Part shown: piece after piece, positions 21,049-32,140 of the stretch | How the letters are laid out: each line of letters opens with the position of its first letter | How positions within the stretch are numbered: the stretch's first letter is position 1 | Assembly: GCA_020726505.1 (NCBI GenBank) | Contig: JAHLEZ010000019.1 | Coordinates: 1,116,001-1,180,000, forward strand | DNA length: 64,000 nucleotides | DNA from: Leptodontidium sp. MPI-SDFR-AT-0119 | Lineage: Eukaryota; Ascomycota; Leotiomycetes; Helotiales; Leptodontidiaceae | Direction of reading: 5' to 3' | Notes under the pieces: model-generated | The model's database searches: none | What the model saw: the letters and a program-made list of their open reading frames with translations, nothing else | Told to the model about the DNA's origin: nothing | Made by a program: the position numbers and the translations under genes

Positions 21049-23002
21049 ATGAAGCATACACGATTACTAGTTACGAGGATACCTCGTTCACGCAGGGACT
21101 TCTCTTCGTCTACTGCAAGGCGAGCTATCAACAAGATCTGCGACTCGGCTCAAGATGCAATCAAAGACATGAAAGGAAGCACCACTTTACTAGTTGGCGG
21201 ATTTGGATTCTCTGGAGTTCCGAATTCCCTCATAAATGCCCTGAGAGATCGAAAAGATCTGCAGGATTTCACGGTGGTGTCGAATAATGCTGGCATGCCT
21301 GGAGTCGGACTTGGTGTGTACCTCCTTGCTTACCACCACCAATACCAAAAAGAAACAGAAAAGGGAAGGAAAGAAAATTGTTGATTGTATATATCTATAG
21401 GACAATTACTGGAAACGAGACAGATAAGCAAGATGATAGCTTCTTTCATCGGCGAAAACAAAGCGTTTGAGAAAATGTACATTTCAGGAGACTTAGCTCT
21501 CGAACTCACACCCCAAGGGACGATGGCTGAGAAGTGCGCTGCGGGCGCTGCCGGTGTACCTGCTTTCTACACGCCTGCTGCTTATGGTACAATTGGTATG
21601 TGCCTTCTCCTATACTTTTCATTCCCGAATTTGGAGTTTTACTACTAACTCCAAGAAAACAAAAGTCCAAACTGGCGAACTCCCCGTCCAGTATAACTCA
21701 GACGGAACCGTAGCCGTGATGTCCAAACCCAAAGAAACACGCGAATTCAATGGCAAATCCTACGTCATGGAAGAAGCCATCTTCGGGGACTACGCCTTCG
21801 TCAAAGTCCACAAGGCAGATCGGATGGGGAACTGTACGTTCCGACTCGCACAGAATAACTTCAACGAGGCGATGGGCAAGAATGCCAAGATCACTCTAGT
21901 GGAAGCAGATGAGATCGTCGAGGTTGGGGAGATTGCCCCAGAGAATGTACATCTGCAGGGTGTGTATGTGACGAAAGTCATTCGGAGTACGGAGGAGAAG
22001 AAGATTGAGAAATTGACTTTTAAGAAGAAGAAGGAGGATGTTAAGGATGCTGGTCAGTTTTCTTCCTCTCTCTTTAAGTTTCGTTTCCGCCTCTTTTGTT
22101 TCCCTTTCTTTTTCTTTTTCAAAATAAAACAAAACAAACTGAGAAGACAAAGTCGGCACGTCAAGCACAACAAGCCGTGAACGCATCATCAAACGTGCAG
22201 CCAAAGAATTCACAGACGGCATGGTCGTCAATCTCGGTATCGGCATGCCACTCATCACACCCGCCTTCCTCGAACCCGGCATCGAAGTCGTCCTACAATC
22301 CGAAAACGGCATTCTCGGTATGGGAGGCTACCCCGAACCTGGCAAGGAAGATCCGGATCTGATTAACCCTGGAAAGGAGACGGTTACGCTTGCGCCTGGT
22401 GCGTCGCTGTTTGGAAGCCATGAGAGTTTTGGGATGATTCGCGCTGGGAGGGTCGATTTGACTATGCTTGGTGCGCTGCAGGTTGGCATGTATGGAGGTA
22501 AGTGCTGCCTCAATCAAAAATCGTTTCTCATGGCAGGTGAGCTGACAATGTGAATCAGATCTTGCAAACTTCATGCTCCCTGGAAAAGTCAAGGGTATCG
22601 GTGGAGCGATGGATCTCGTCGCCAACCCCGAAAAGACAAAAGTCGTTGTCACCATGGTAAGTCACCCACCTTTCAATGGATGCAAATCAATACTAACAAC
22701 AAACAGGACCACGTCGACAAGAAAGGCAACCCCAAAATCCTCAAGCGTAAGTCTCTCCTATCTTTCCCATCCCCCTGAAATAGCCGAACCATTAACTGAC
22801 TTGAGAATTAGAATGCACATTTCCGCTGACGGGTCAAAAATGCGTTTCGAGAATTATCACGGAACTTGCTGTCTTTGATGTAGATCCCAAGAAGGGCTTG
22901 ACGTTGATTGAAGTTGCGGATGGTGTGACTGTGGAGGATGTTAAGGCGAAGACTGAGGCACCGTTCAAGGTTGCGGAGGATTTTAAGACGATGCCTGAAT
23001 AG
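21049..23002 (+). CDS. Succinyl-CoA:3-oxoacid CoA-transferase (SCOT type; candidate 3-oxoadipate CoA-transferase)
   Basis: Seven exons (21049-21313, 21401-21595, 21666-22052, 22153-22497, 22559-22656, 22707-22746, 22812-23002) give 506 aa with all junctions in frame. An Arg/Ser-rich presequence ([17 protein letters not shown]) indicates mitochondria. The A half shows [28 protein letters not shown] and [20 protein letters not shown]. The B half shows [18 protein letters not shown], the catalytic-Glu motif [15 protein letters not shown], and [19 protein letters not shown]. The enzyme moves CoA from succinyl-CoA to a 3-oxoacid. In animals the acid is acetoacetate. In fungi one SCOT-type enzyme serves the 3-oxoadipate pathway, and the adjacent maleylacetate reductase and thiolase favour that role here. 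The substrate choice is inference. Confidence 0.9.
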
Positions 23003-23340
23003 ATTCTGCTTAGAAGCATTTGGAAAACATACTGAAACCACTCAAAATTGTTCGTCATGTGCGTTGTGTTATGATTGCAGAAGAAGTTTCTAGTAGTTGG
23101 TTGGTGCTGGAGCATGGGTTGAAACGTCTGGACAGTAAACTCATTTATTTCCGTTGAAGATGTTATTTTTTAAGCGTTTGGAGGATTGAGTAAATCGATT
23201 CAGGCAAAGTTTTTCCATTTTTTACTCATTTAGGTTGCCATTAACATACAATTACTCTCTCAATGGTAGCAAACATCTTCTCTCCCAACAACATCCTCGA
23301 CTCAGTACAAATTGTGGACGATATTAATCACTATTGCATG
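23003..23340. other. Convergent intergenic region
   Basis: Here the 3' ends of the SCOT-type gene and the Fe-ADH gene face each other. I see only AT-rich terminator-like sequence. Confidence 0.4.
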
Positions 23341-24797
23341 TTAGCAGACTTCGTCAGGACAAATCGGTCTGTCCCACTTACAATTCTCAAAATCAGGATG
23401 CTCCTTGCCACCAACCAGAGCATGCAACGCAATCGGCTCCTCCTCTCCAGGCGGGACCTTATACTGCAAAACCATCAGCATTACATCACATCCCTTCCAA
23501 CCCACAAAGGTAATCAAAAACATACCTCCGTCAAACTCGTCTTATGTCCCAAAACCTCCACTAACCCCGCAATAGCCTGACTGACAACCAACGAATCCTT
23601 CTCATCACTACCCTCACTCGTCTTCCCGATATATGGAATTACCCTCGCAATCATCCTCGCCTCGTCCGGTTTCGTCTTCGCCTTCAACGCCACAACGGGC
23701 GCAAGAGTCAAACAGCTCGTAATCCCATGCGGAATGTTATAAGTAGCTCCAAGCGCATGACCGATACTATGACTGAGTCCCACACCGCCTGTGTATAGGA
23801 AGGGGAAGAGCGCCGCGTAGCATGCGAGGAAGAGCTTTTGACGCACGTCGACGTCTTCGGGGTTGGTTTTTGACTTGGGGAGGTAGGTGAAGAGATCGCG
23901 GATTGCTTCGAGTGCGAGGCGTTTGGTGGGGACCTCGGCTGCGAGAGGGTGATAGAGGAGTTCTACTGCGTGGTCGAGGGCGCGGATCTGAGGTTCGGTC
24001 AGTCAGGGGGTTTTGATTTCGAAGTGGAGGTGGAGACGTACTCCTGTGCTTGTCCAGAGATTTGTTGGTGTATACAGCGCAAGATCGCCGTCATACACCA
24101 CAACTAAAAAACAATCAGAAAGTTCTTCTCACTTTCCCTTTTCTCTTTTTCGGTTGTAGATATTCGTACCTTTGGGAACCAGCTCCGGATCGCTCACAGC
24201 AATCTTCTTCTTGTCCTCGGTGGTGAAGCCAGCATTCTGTGTCGTTTCCGCTACACTCAATGTAGTGGGAACAGCAATGCTCGGTATCCATTTCCCAGTA
24301 TCTTCATGGATCTGGTATGCAATTGCTTTGGCACTGTCAATTGGAGAGCCTCCACCAATAGAGATGAGTACATCGGCTCCAGATTTCTTGACAAGCTCTG
24401 TTGCTTCACGGATCGCTCCAATGGGTCTGAAATTCCCGAAATCAGCTATTAAACTCTTCAAAATAGAGATTTCTTATGTATACATACGCATGCTGTCCAA
24501 TCTTATTGAAGGTTCCCACATGAGCCTTCCCCAAACTCGCCTCAGCATCTTTGATCACAGGCGTTCTCGTACTCAAAGATTGTCCCGTAATGATGAATGC
24601 TTTTGAAGCTCCAAGTTTCGCTATAACCTCATCCAGCTTCTTTGCAGTTCCTATATACTATTAATCCAAATAACAGATGGTTGAATAGGAGTTGGGAGCT
24701 TACCTCGTCCATAAATCATGAACTTCACAGGTGAAGCGGGGTAGCATCCCACAAGCGAACTGTCGACCTGACCTCCTTGGTTTGCAAAGAACGACAT
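23341..24797 (-). CDS. Iron-type alcohol dehydrogenase, maleylacetate-reductase-like
   Basis: Six exons (24797-24704, 24650-24488, 24426-24170, 24103-24042, 23987-23526, 23463-23341) give 386 aa, all in frame. The start is MSFFANQGGQVDSS. The Fe-ADH fold is clear: FMIYGRGTAKKLDEV, SKAFIITGQSL, ADVLISIGGGSPIDSAKAIA for NAD(P) binding, SIAVPTTLSVAETTQNAGFT, then the metal region GVGLSHSIGHALGATYNIPHG. The substitution pattern around PTTLS-AE and SHSIGHALG is that of maleylacetate reductases rather than ethanol dehydrogenases. That enzyme reduces maleylacetate to 3-oxoadipate, the final step of hydroxyquinol-type routes before CoA activation. The flanking CoA-transferase and thiolase would take the product onward. 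Confidence 0.87.
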
Positions 24798-25132
24798 GAT
24801 GATTTGAATTGGAGGTTACAAGACTGATTGATCTGAATGTTATAGTCAGTGACGCTTCTTGATATCTCACGACCTCCCTCGCTCTCTCTCTCTCTCTCGG
24901 AATAAGGCTGATAAATCTTCAGCCGTCTGCCGCTCCCCCTTCCCCAAGATGTGGGGTAGGAATTGCCCCACCCCGTGACAACCCTCCTTTACCGAACCCC
25001 TGACTCTCATTGGTCATCTTCACTGTGACCGCATGAGTGAGAGCTTCAGTCAAATTCTGGCTATGAAGCCGATCACGGATCTTACTTTCATTTTATACTT
25101 CTCTATATATTCGTTTATGTGTTTGGGTCAAG
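24798..25132. promoter_or_regulatory. Divergent promoter of maleylacetate reductase and thiolase
   Basis: A 335-base head-to-head interval. It holds TGTGGGG at 24950-24956, followed 9 bases later by the inverted GCCCCACCCC. A CT microsatellite (CTCTCTCTCTCTCTCT) lies near 24882-24897. Confidence 0.55.
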
Positions 25133-26528
25133 ATGGCGGGACTACGAACAGCAGCGAGGAAACTCTCGCAGAAAACTGGCAACGATGTTGTTATTTTAGC
25201 AGCGGTTCGAAGTCCAGTAACACGGGCTTTCAAAGGAGGCTTTAAAGATGCGTGGCCAGAAGATATGCTAGGACCTGTAATTCTCCTCCCCCCCAAAAAT
25301 ACATACTTACTACCTTTTACTAAAGAAAATGGCAAGGTCATGAGCGAATCCGTCAGAAGAGCCAACATCCAACCCGGCGATGTAAACGACGTCCTCATCG
25401 GCAACGTCCTCGCCGAACTCGGATTCGCAAAAACTGGACGCATGTGTCTGAACCACGCTGGGTTCCCGAATTCAACTACTTTCCATACGGTCAATAGACA
25501 ATGCTCTAGCAGTCTCCAGGCCATCACGCATCTCTCACATGCTATCATGGTAGGACAGATTGACGTAGCTTTAGCAGGTGGTGTGGAGAGCATGTCGAGG
25601 AATTACGGATCGAGAGGTGTACCGCAGGATGTTTCTCCACATTTGAGAAATTCGCCTGCGAAAGATGCGAGGGATTGCCTCATGCCTATGGGAATTACGA
25701 GTGAGAATGTAGCGGAAAGATATGGTATTGGAAGGAAAGAACAGGATGAGTTCGCGCTGGAAAGTCACAGGCGAGCTTTAGAAGCTAGGGAAAGTGGGCA
25801 TTTTGACAAAGAGATCGTGCCGATTACAATCACGACGAAGAATACTGAGACAGGAGAGGAGAGCGTTACGACTGTTGCGAGGGATGATGGGATTAGAAGT
25901 GGGTTGACATTAGAGAAACTCTCGGCTTTGAAACCGGTCTTTAAACCGGATGGGGGGAGTACGGCTGGGAATTCGTAAGTGGTGTCCTCTTCTCTTGAAG
26001 TTCAGCAAATGATTGAACATGACTAACATGTCTCAAGGTCACAAATGTCAGACGGTGCATCAGCAACAATCCTAGCCCGACGTTCTTGGGCCGAAGAACG
26101 AGGTCTCAAACCACTTGGGAGGTTCGTCGGCACGAAAGTATCGGGTTGTGCACCAGACGAGATGGGAATCTCACCCATCTTCGCCATACCTGCTCTTTTT
26201 AAATACACAGGCATCGAATTGAAAGACGTCGATGTCTTCGAGCTTAATGAAGCATTTGCCAGTCAGAGTCTCTACTGTATTCAGAAGTTAGGATTGGACA
26301 TGGAAAAGGTCAATCCGAATGGTGGGGCGATTGCCCTTGGACATCCTACTGCGGCGACGGGGGCAAGACAAGCTGCTACGTTGTTTAATGAGTTACAGAG
26401 GAGGGATAAGGAGACTGGGGTTATTAGCATGTGTGCAAGGTACGTCAAATTTTGTTCGTTGGTTGAACCTACTTGCTGACACCTAAAGTACTGGACTTGG
26501 TGTGGCCTCATTGTTTATTCGGGAATAG
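25133..26528 (+). CDS. Thiolase (3-ketoacyl-CoA / 3-oxoadipyl-CoA thiolase)
   Basis: The preferred model has four exons: 25133-25276, 25337-25974, 26038-26439 and 26489-26528 (407 aa). The active-site Cys lies in TVNRQCSSSLQAI, and the glycine-rich SMSRNYGSRG loop follows. The second half has VFELNEAFASQ, the His motif GGAIALGHPTAATGARQ, and the last Cys region ISMCASTGLGVASLF. The family joins or cleaves acyl-CoA and acetyl-CoA. The 60-base segment 25277-25336 starts with GTAATT, ends with AAG and is a multiple of three, so it is open as well as removable. Removing it restores a normal GPVMSESVRRANI helix. No clear PTS2 or C-terminal PTS1 is present, which leaves peroxisomal targeting open. 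The neighbours point to 3-oxoadipyl-CoA as substrate. Confidence 0.88.
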
Positions 26529-27296
26529 AATACGTCTTCATGCTAGGAATTATTGGCCACAGAGATACCAACTCAAAACTTGCCACTCTATCTTTAAAGT
26601 TCTTTGAGCGTTCTATCGCAAATGCATTGGACTTGTACATCAAGACATGTTGAACTTTCAATAAGTCAAATGCATCCGTCACAGCTCAGGTAGAAATTAT
26701 CGTGCATTACTTGATGAGCATATCTTTCTCGTATCTTTAATGAAGCTTCAAGTACCGGAACTCTAAATTTAAAAGTCACAATTCTATATAGCTTCTCTGC
26801 ACTTCACAACGTTGAAGTGATGTGGGCTGCTGCCACCTCTGGGTTGCCCACATCACCAAATTGACATTCGGCTAGATCTACAGGCCTTCCACTCCCCTCT
26901 AGGGACCAATTCCGGTGGCTTCGGGGACTCCCCCACACTAACGGGTACCTTCCCTCATCCTCCTTAGCGCTTTGCCCTCCCCGCATTGGCAGCTTCAGGG
27001 GAGCTTCTGCCCTGGACCACCATCACCTACAGCCCCACACACACTCCCACATTATTCTCCAAAGCTCTCTCAAGCAAATTCTTACTATCGTGAAGCTGTC
27101 AAGGGATGTTGCTGCCGTGGATTGTTGATCGTGAAATTTATTGAAGCGGATATTGAAGGTCGAATGCATCCCACCTTCAATGCAACTGTAACCACTTCCA
27201 ATCGTCTGATTTGAGCATTACTGGGTAGATCTCAGTCCCATCCCATCTTTCCAACCCCCTCATCCCGATCTCGGACGACAACAAAGCACAACCACC
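26529..27296. promoter_or_regulatory. Promoter region of the fumarase-superfamily lyase
   Basis: No gene is seen. Inverted TGTGGGG motifs lie at 26931-26937 and 27033-27039. Two near matches, GATGTGGGC at 26819-26827 and its inverted copy around 26848-26856, form a 38-base inverted pair. Confidence 0.5.
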
Positions 27297-28854
27297 ATGC
27301 TTGCATCTCGAGCCTTCCTCCGCATTGCCCTTTCCAGACCAAAGATCTCTGTAATCTCAAAAATAAACATCCGGAGAAACATGGGTTCAGTCAGTGCAAT
27401 CGATTCGAGCATCTTCCGCTCTCTATTCGGAACAGAAGAGATTCGAAAGGTACGTCCTCAAAATAAAAAAGAAGGGGGGGGGGGGGGGAGACATCTCATC
27501 CAAAACTCGGAACTCCAAACTCAACTCATGTTATTTCATCGTTCGATTTCTAACGAACATAACTAGGTGTTCGATGATAATGCCTACATAAACCGCTGTA
27601 TCGACGCCGAAACAGCCCTCGCGCGCGCACAATCACAATGCGGCGTAATCCCCTCACACATCGGCTCATCCATAACATCCAGCGCTCTCAGCTCCAAACT
27701 GGACCTCGAAAAACTGGCACGCGAGACCGAAATCGTAGGCTATCCCATCCTACCACTCGTCACGCAATTGGCTGCCATGTGTGACGAGGAAGCAGGCCGG
27801 TATGTGCACTGGGGAGCTACGACGCAGGATATCATGGATATCGCTAGTGTGCTGCAGATGAAAAACTGGTCTGGATATCGTGGAGAGGTTGTTAGGGGAT
27901 GTGAGTAAGAGTCTGGAGGTTTTGGCAGAGAAGTATAAGGATACGCCTATGGCTGGCCGGACGCATCTGCAACATGCTCTTCCGGTCACTTTTGGATATA
28001 AATGCGCTGTTTGGCTGTCGAGTTTACAGAGACATCAGGAGCGCTTGAAACAATTACGGCCTAGGGCTCTTCTTGTTCAGTACGGGGGTGCGGCAGGCAC
28101 ACTTGCTTCTTTGGGAAGTGGTGATGACGGACTCAGAGTGAGGAAACAGCTCGCCAAAGAGTTGGATCTCGTCAACCCTTCAATAACATGGCACGTAGCC
28201 CGCGACGGGGTAGCCGAAATCGTCAACTTCCTCGCTCTCGTAGGAGGTTCTCTCGGAAAGCTAGCTCTTGATCTGATCATCATGTCCTCGAACGAGCTCG
28301 GCGAGGTCTCTGAGCCTTTCGTTCCTCATCGCGGAGCTTCCTCCACCATGCCGCAGAAGCGGAATCCCATCTCCAGCGAAGTTATTCTCGCGGCGTCAAA
28401 GATCCTCAGGTCGAATGCTAGCCTGGTGTTAGATGGCATGGTTTCTGATTTCGAACGGGCTTCTGGTCCTTGGCATCTCGAATGGGTGGCTATTCCTGAG
28501 AGTTTTGTTATTGCAGTTGGTGCTTTGCATCAGGCTGATTTCGCGCTGAGTGGTTTGGTGGTCAACACCGAGCAGATGGGGAAGAATCTGAGATCTACAC
28601 AAGGTCTCATTGTAGGAGAGGCAGTTATGATGGGACTTGCTCCATATCTAGGGAGAGGGAAAGCTCATGATGTGGTATATGAAGCTTGCAAGGAGTCCAT
28701 TGAAGGAGCAGGGACACTTTTCGATTGCTTGGTGAAGAAGAAAGCTGTCACCGATTCATTGGACGAGGAGAAGCTGAAAGCTCTTTGCGACCCATTCAAC
28801 TACCTTGGAGCTTCCCAGCAGATGGTTGATGATGTCTTGGCTCTTAGAACATAA
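27297..28854 (+). CDS. Fumarase/aspartase-superfamily lyase, 3-carboxy-cis,cis-muconate-cycloisomerase-like, with one frameshift
   Basis: Exon 1 is 27297-27449 and exon 2 is 27567-28854 (about 479 aa if frame is kept). The N terminus (ASRAFLRIALSRPKISVISK) looks mitochondrial, and a second ATG gives MGSVSAIDSSIF, the more usual start of this family. The superfamily signature SSTMPQKRNPISSEV is intact. Other landmarks are DNAYINRCIDAETALARAQ, GRYVHWGATTQDIMDIA and TPMAGRTHLQHALPVTFGYK with the catalytic His. This arrangement and the ADSL-type C-terminal domain are those of PcaB-like cycloisomerases and adenylosuccinate-lyase relatives. Near 27866-27872 one extra base separates SVLQMKN from LDIVERLLGDVSKSLEVL, so the written sequence is frameshifted. 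The intron contains a run of 15 G. Carboxymuconate cyclisation is the preferred role from context. Confidence 0.78.
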
Positions 28855-29574
28855 TAATAAACAAACCTCCATCTGATTATCTATCTGCCTTGTCTCACTA
28901 CCGAATAAACGCCACAGAGCAATCTTTCACCTATTTCCCTGCCATCTCAAAATCCCAATATCCAAATCACATGTCCTAACCTCTACATCTGGCAAAAGTC
29001 CTCCCCAGGACCATAGCCCTAATTACCCCAACTCTCCCCACCAATGATCTCCATCATCCAAATAAATCCACGCGTCCACCTCACCAGCTTCTCCCCACCA
29101 AAAGCCAAAGGGGACCTACAGTACGAGAACAGATCAGACATCCGAAGACACATTCATCATGCCGGCTTTCCGGTTACGTCAAACTCTCGAGTCCTGTTGC
29201 CGTGGGGCTGGATAATAGTACCGCTTACTTTAGACTACCGCAAATGCCCCCAATCCCCCTGCCCTTCCTGCCTGGTGCGGTGCCTACCCCACAAAGCAAC
29301 CAGCCCAGCCAAAGCAGCCATGCCCTTGCCCCACCACCCTATATGAAGCCACTAGCGGGCAAGCTCGACAGGTATCGACTAAGCAGTGAGGGTATATTTC
29401 TCTAAACAGGAAAGAGGAACACTAAGATTTTGATATCCTGTAGCTCATAGCTCAGTTGCCAAAGCTATTAGACTTCATCAGTCATTTATTTCCTGATCTT
29501 TCCCAACTTTCTGTGTTGATCCTTTCGACTTCGAAATCAAACTCCAAGAGTCCTCCTGGAGGGAAGCGAGACGA
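28855..29574. promoter_or_regulatory. Promoter region of the homogentisate-dioxygenase-like gene
   Basis: No gene is seen. An inverted TGTGGGG lies at 29287-29293, with a GTGGGGCTG near 29204 in the other orientation. Pyrimidine-rich sequence precedes the ATG. Confidence 0.5.
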
Positions 29575-32140
29575 ATGGGCGAAGTATCAAGAACGATGTC
29601 GACCGCTTCAGAAGAAAGTTATGTCTTGCTCCCACGCGAACCCCTCACGGATCCTCGTGCTACCTTTCACTACACGGATTTGCAACGGAGCAAGCCGACG
29701 AGAGAAAATGATCCATATGAGTACATGGCTGGATTTGGGAATCGATTTCAGGTAAGCTAGACAGAATCTATCTCTCCTTCTGCACTCGGAAGATCTTTGG
29801 ACTTGATGAAGTTTGAATATATAGAGCTAATATCAATACCAGTCAGAAGTCATTCCAGGAACTCTCCCAGCAGGCCAGAACAATCCACAAGAAGTTCGAT
29901 TCGGACTTTACACAGAAGGCATAACCTACTCTGCCTTTGCAGCTCCAAGACAAGAAAATAAGAGCACGTACATGTACCGAGTTCGACCAGCTGCTGCACA
30001 CAGTAAGTCTTCACTTTCTTTACTAAACCTCTTCCTGGTTGGAGTGGGGGTGGATAGGTATATGGGAGTATTGAATAGATGCTGATAGAATAAAACAGAT
30101 GGTTACCATGAGTTCAAGTCAAGTGCAACAATAGAAAGTTGTTTCCTCTCTCTCAATCCTAAGATCGCCACTCTCCCACAACAAGTAGAATGGACACCCT
30201 TTCCCAGTAAGTCCAGTCTCTCCTTCTCCCACCCCAAACATCTCACTACCTTCACAAATCCTTCTAACACCTCCAGTCCCCCCCTCAACAACCCCCACAG
30301 ATTTCATAGACGGTCTCCACACCCTCTGCGGCTCGGGCGACCCCAATCTAAAAGAAGGCATCGCCCTCTCAATCTACACCCTCAACAGCAGCATGTCCCG
30401 CCGCGCCTTCTGCAACACAGACGGCGACATGCTGATCTGCCCACAAGAAGGCAATCTCGACATCCAGACAGAGATGGGTCTCCTCTTCGTGCAACCCGGG
30501 GAGATCTTCGTCATCCCCCGCGGCGTGCGGTTTCTCGTGCGCTTACCTGAAGGCACAACTGCTGCAAGAGGGTATATCACTGAGATCTGGGGCTCGTCGT
30601 GGGAGCTACCGGATTTGGGACCGATTGGGGGACATGGACTCGCGAATCCGAGGGATTTTCTCGTTCCTGTGGCACATATTGATGATATTGATGAACTGAA
30701 GACGGATTGGGAAATTGTGTGTAAATTGAATGGGAAACTGGAGGCTATTGGGCAGGATCATAGTCCGTTTGATCTTGTTGCTTGGCATGGGAATGTTGTG
30801 CCTTATAAGGTAAGTTGGGACTTTTGCTGTTTTGGTTGATTTGCTTTCCTTTGATAGAGATTGTGAGCTTTAGCGAGATGTTCAGGGGGTCATCCCTCCG
30901 CTCTCCTCCCATGCTTATCCCCTTCCCCTTAGAACTCCATCAACTAACCTCCCTCCCAGTACGACCCTCACAAAATTCTCCTCCCAAAACAGCACCTCAA
31001 TCGACCATACCGACCCTAGCATCAACACCGTGCTAACAGCCAAATCGTCCTTCCCCCATGTCCCACTCTGCGACTTCCTCTGGTTCGGTCCCCGCTGGGA
31101 CGCCGCAGCAAACACTTTCCGCCTGCCGTACTTCCATCGTAACTCTGCGAGCGAGTTCCTCGCTTGTTTGTATGGCAATGGACTGGGAAGGAGTGATGAT
31201 TTTAAACCGGGTGGGGGGAGCTTTGAGGGGGGGCACACGCCGCATGGTTAGTTGGTTTTTCTCTTTTCTCTTTTTCTTGAATCTTAGGTTTAGTTCATTG
31301 TCTTTTATTACTCTCCTGATATTTCCCTTGATCTTTGATCTCTTCAAGAGGTAATGAAGCGAGCAAGCCGTTGACTTGCCTTGCCTGCTTGCTTCCTCTG
31401 ATACTCTTTTTCTTCTGTTTGGTGATATAGGTGTTTACCTTGCTTTCCTTAAGCGATCTTTAAAACTAAACTGACTCTCCCAACCCCCAATAGGAGGTAA
31501 CAACGAAGGCTACGTAAACGAGATGAAGATCCAAAAGAGCGAGCCCCGAAAGATCCTCGAGAGTACGTCCCTTCCCATTTCTCCCTCCCCTCCCTTCCCC
31601 GGCCTTTCCCACCATCCTCTCACCCTCTCCTTTGACCCATCACCGATTCCACACCCTCCCACCCTCCCCTCCCCTCCTTCTCTCCCCACCAAACCCCTTT
31701 CCTAACCATAACAAAAATAGATCAAATGACAATAATGATCGAATCCTCCCGCACATTCCTCTTCACCGAATGGGCGCGCACCGGATGCGGAACTATGCAC
31801 GTGGACGGTACTGATCCACGAGCTTGGGATAGGTTGCCTGTACGTCCTCTTTTCCCTTCTCCCTCATTTTCTCCCTCTCTTCCCTGTTCGCCATCTCCCC
31901 ATGTCCATCCACACTTCAGAACTCCAAATACCCCTCCCCCCCTCGAAAAACCAGAAAGTCCAAAAATCTCGCGCAACATAGTTTCATACAACACAACAAA
32001 CTAATATTTTGCGTGTGTAGGATAAATTCTCCACCTACCCCAACATCAAAGAGCTCCTGCAGCGTGTCAAGGATGACAAAGCCGCCATGAGGGAGAGGGT
32101 CGAGTATTACCATGATCCGAAGATTGGGCGGTTCGTGTAG
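29575..32140 (+). CDS. Homogentisate 1,2-dioxygenase-like protein, with one frameshift
   Basis: Eight exons (29575-29751, 29843-30002, 30099-30206, 30301-30809, 30960-31246, 31494-31562, 31721-31839, 32021-32140) give about 515 aa, longer than the roughly 450 of standard fungal enzymes. HGD sequence runs throughout: YMAGFGNRFQ, SAFAAPRQENKSTYMYRVRP, DGLHTLCGSGDPNLKEGIA, LFVQPGEIFVIPRGVRF, YITEIWGSSWELPDLGPIG, HSPFDLVAWHGNVVPYK. The iron ligands are present: His and Glu in YFHRNSASEF and His in GGHTPHG. At the start of exon 5 one extra C (30964-30968) shifts the frame; the next frame continues correctly to SIDHTDPSI and PRWDAAANTFRLPY. HGD opens the ring of homogentisate to maleylacetoacetate. 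The neighbouring genes for the next two steps of tyrosine breakdown are absent, so a related ring-cleavage substrate is possible. Confidence 0.85.
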
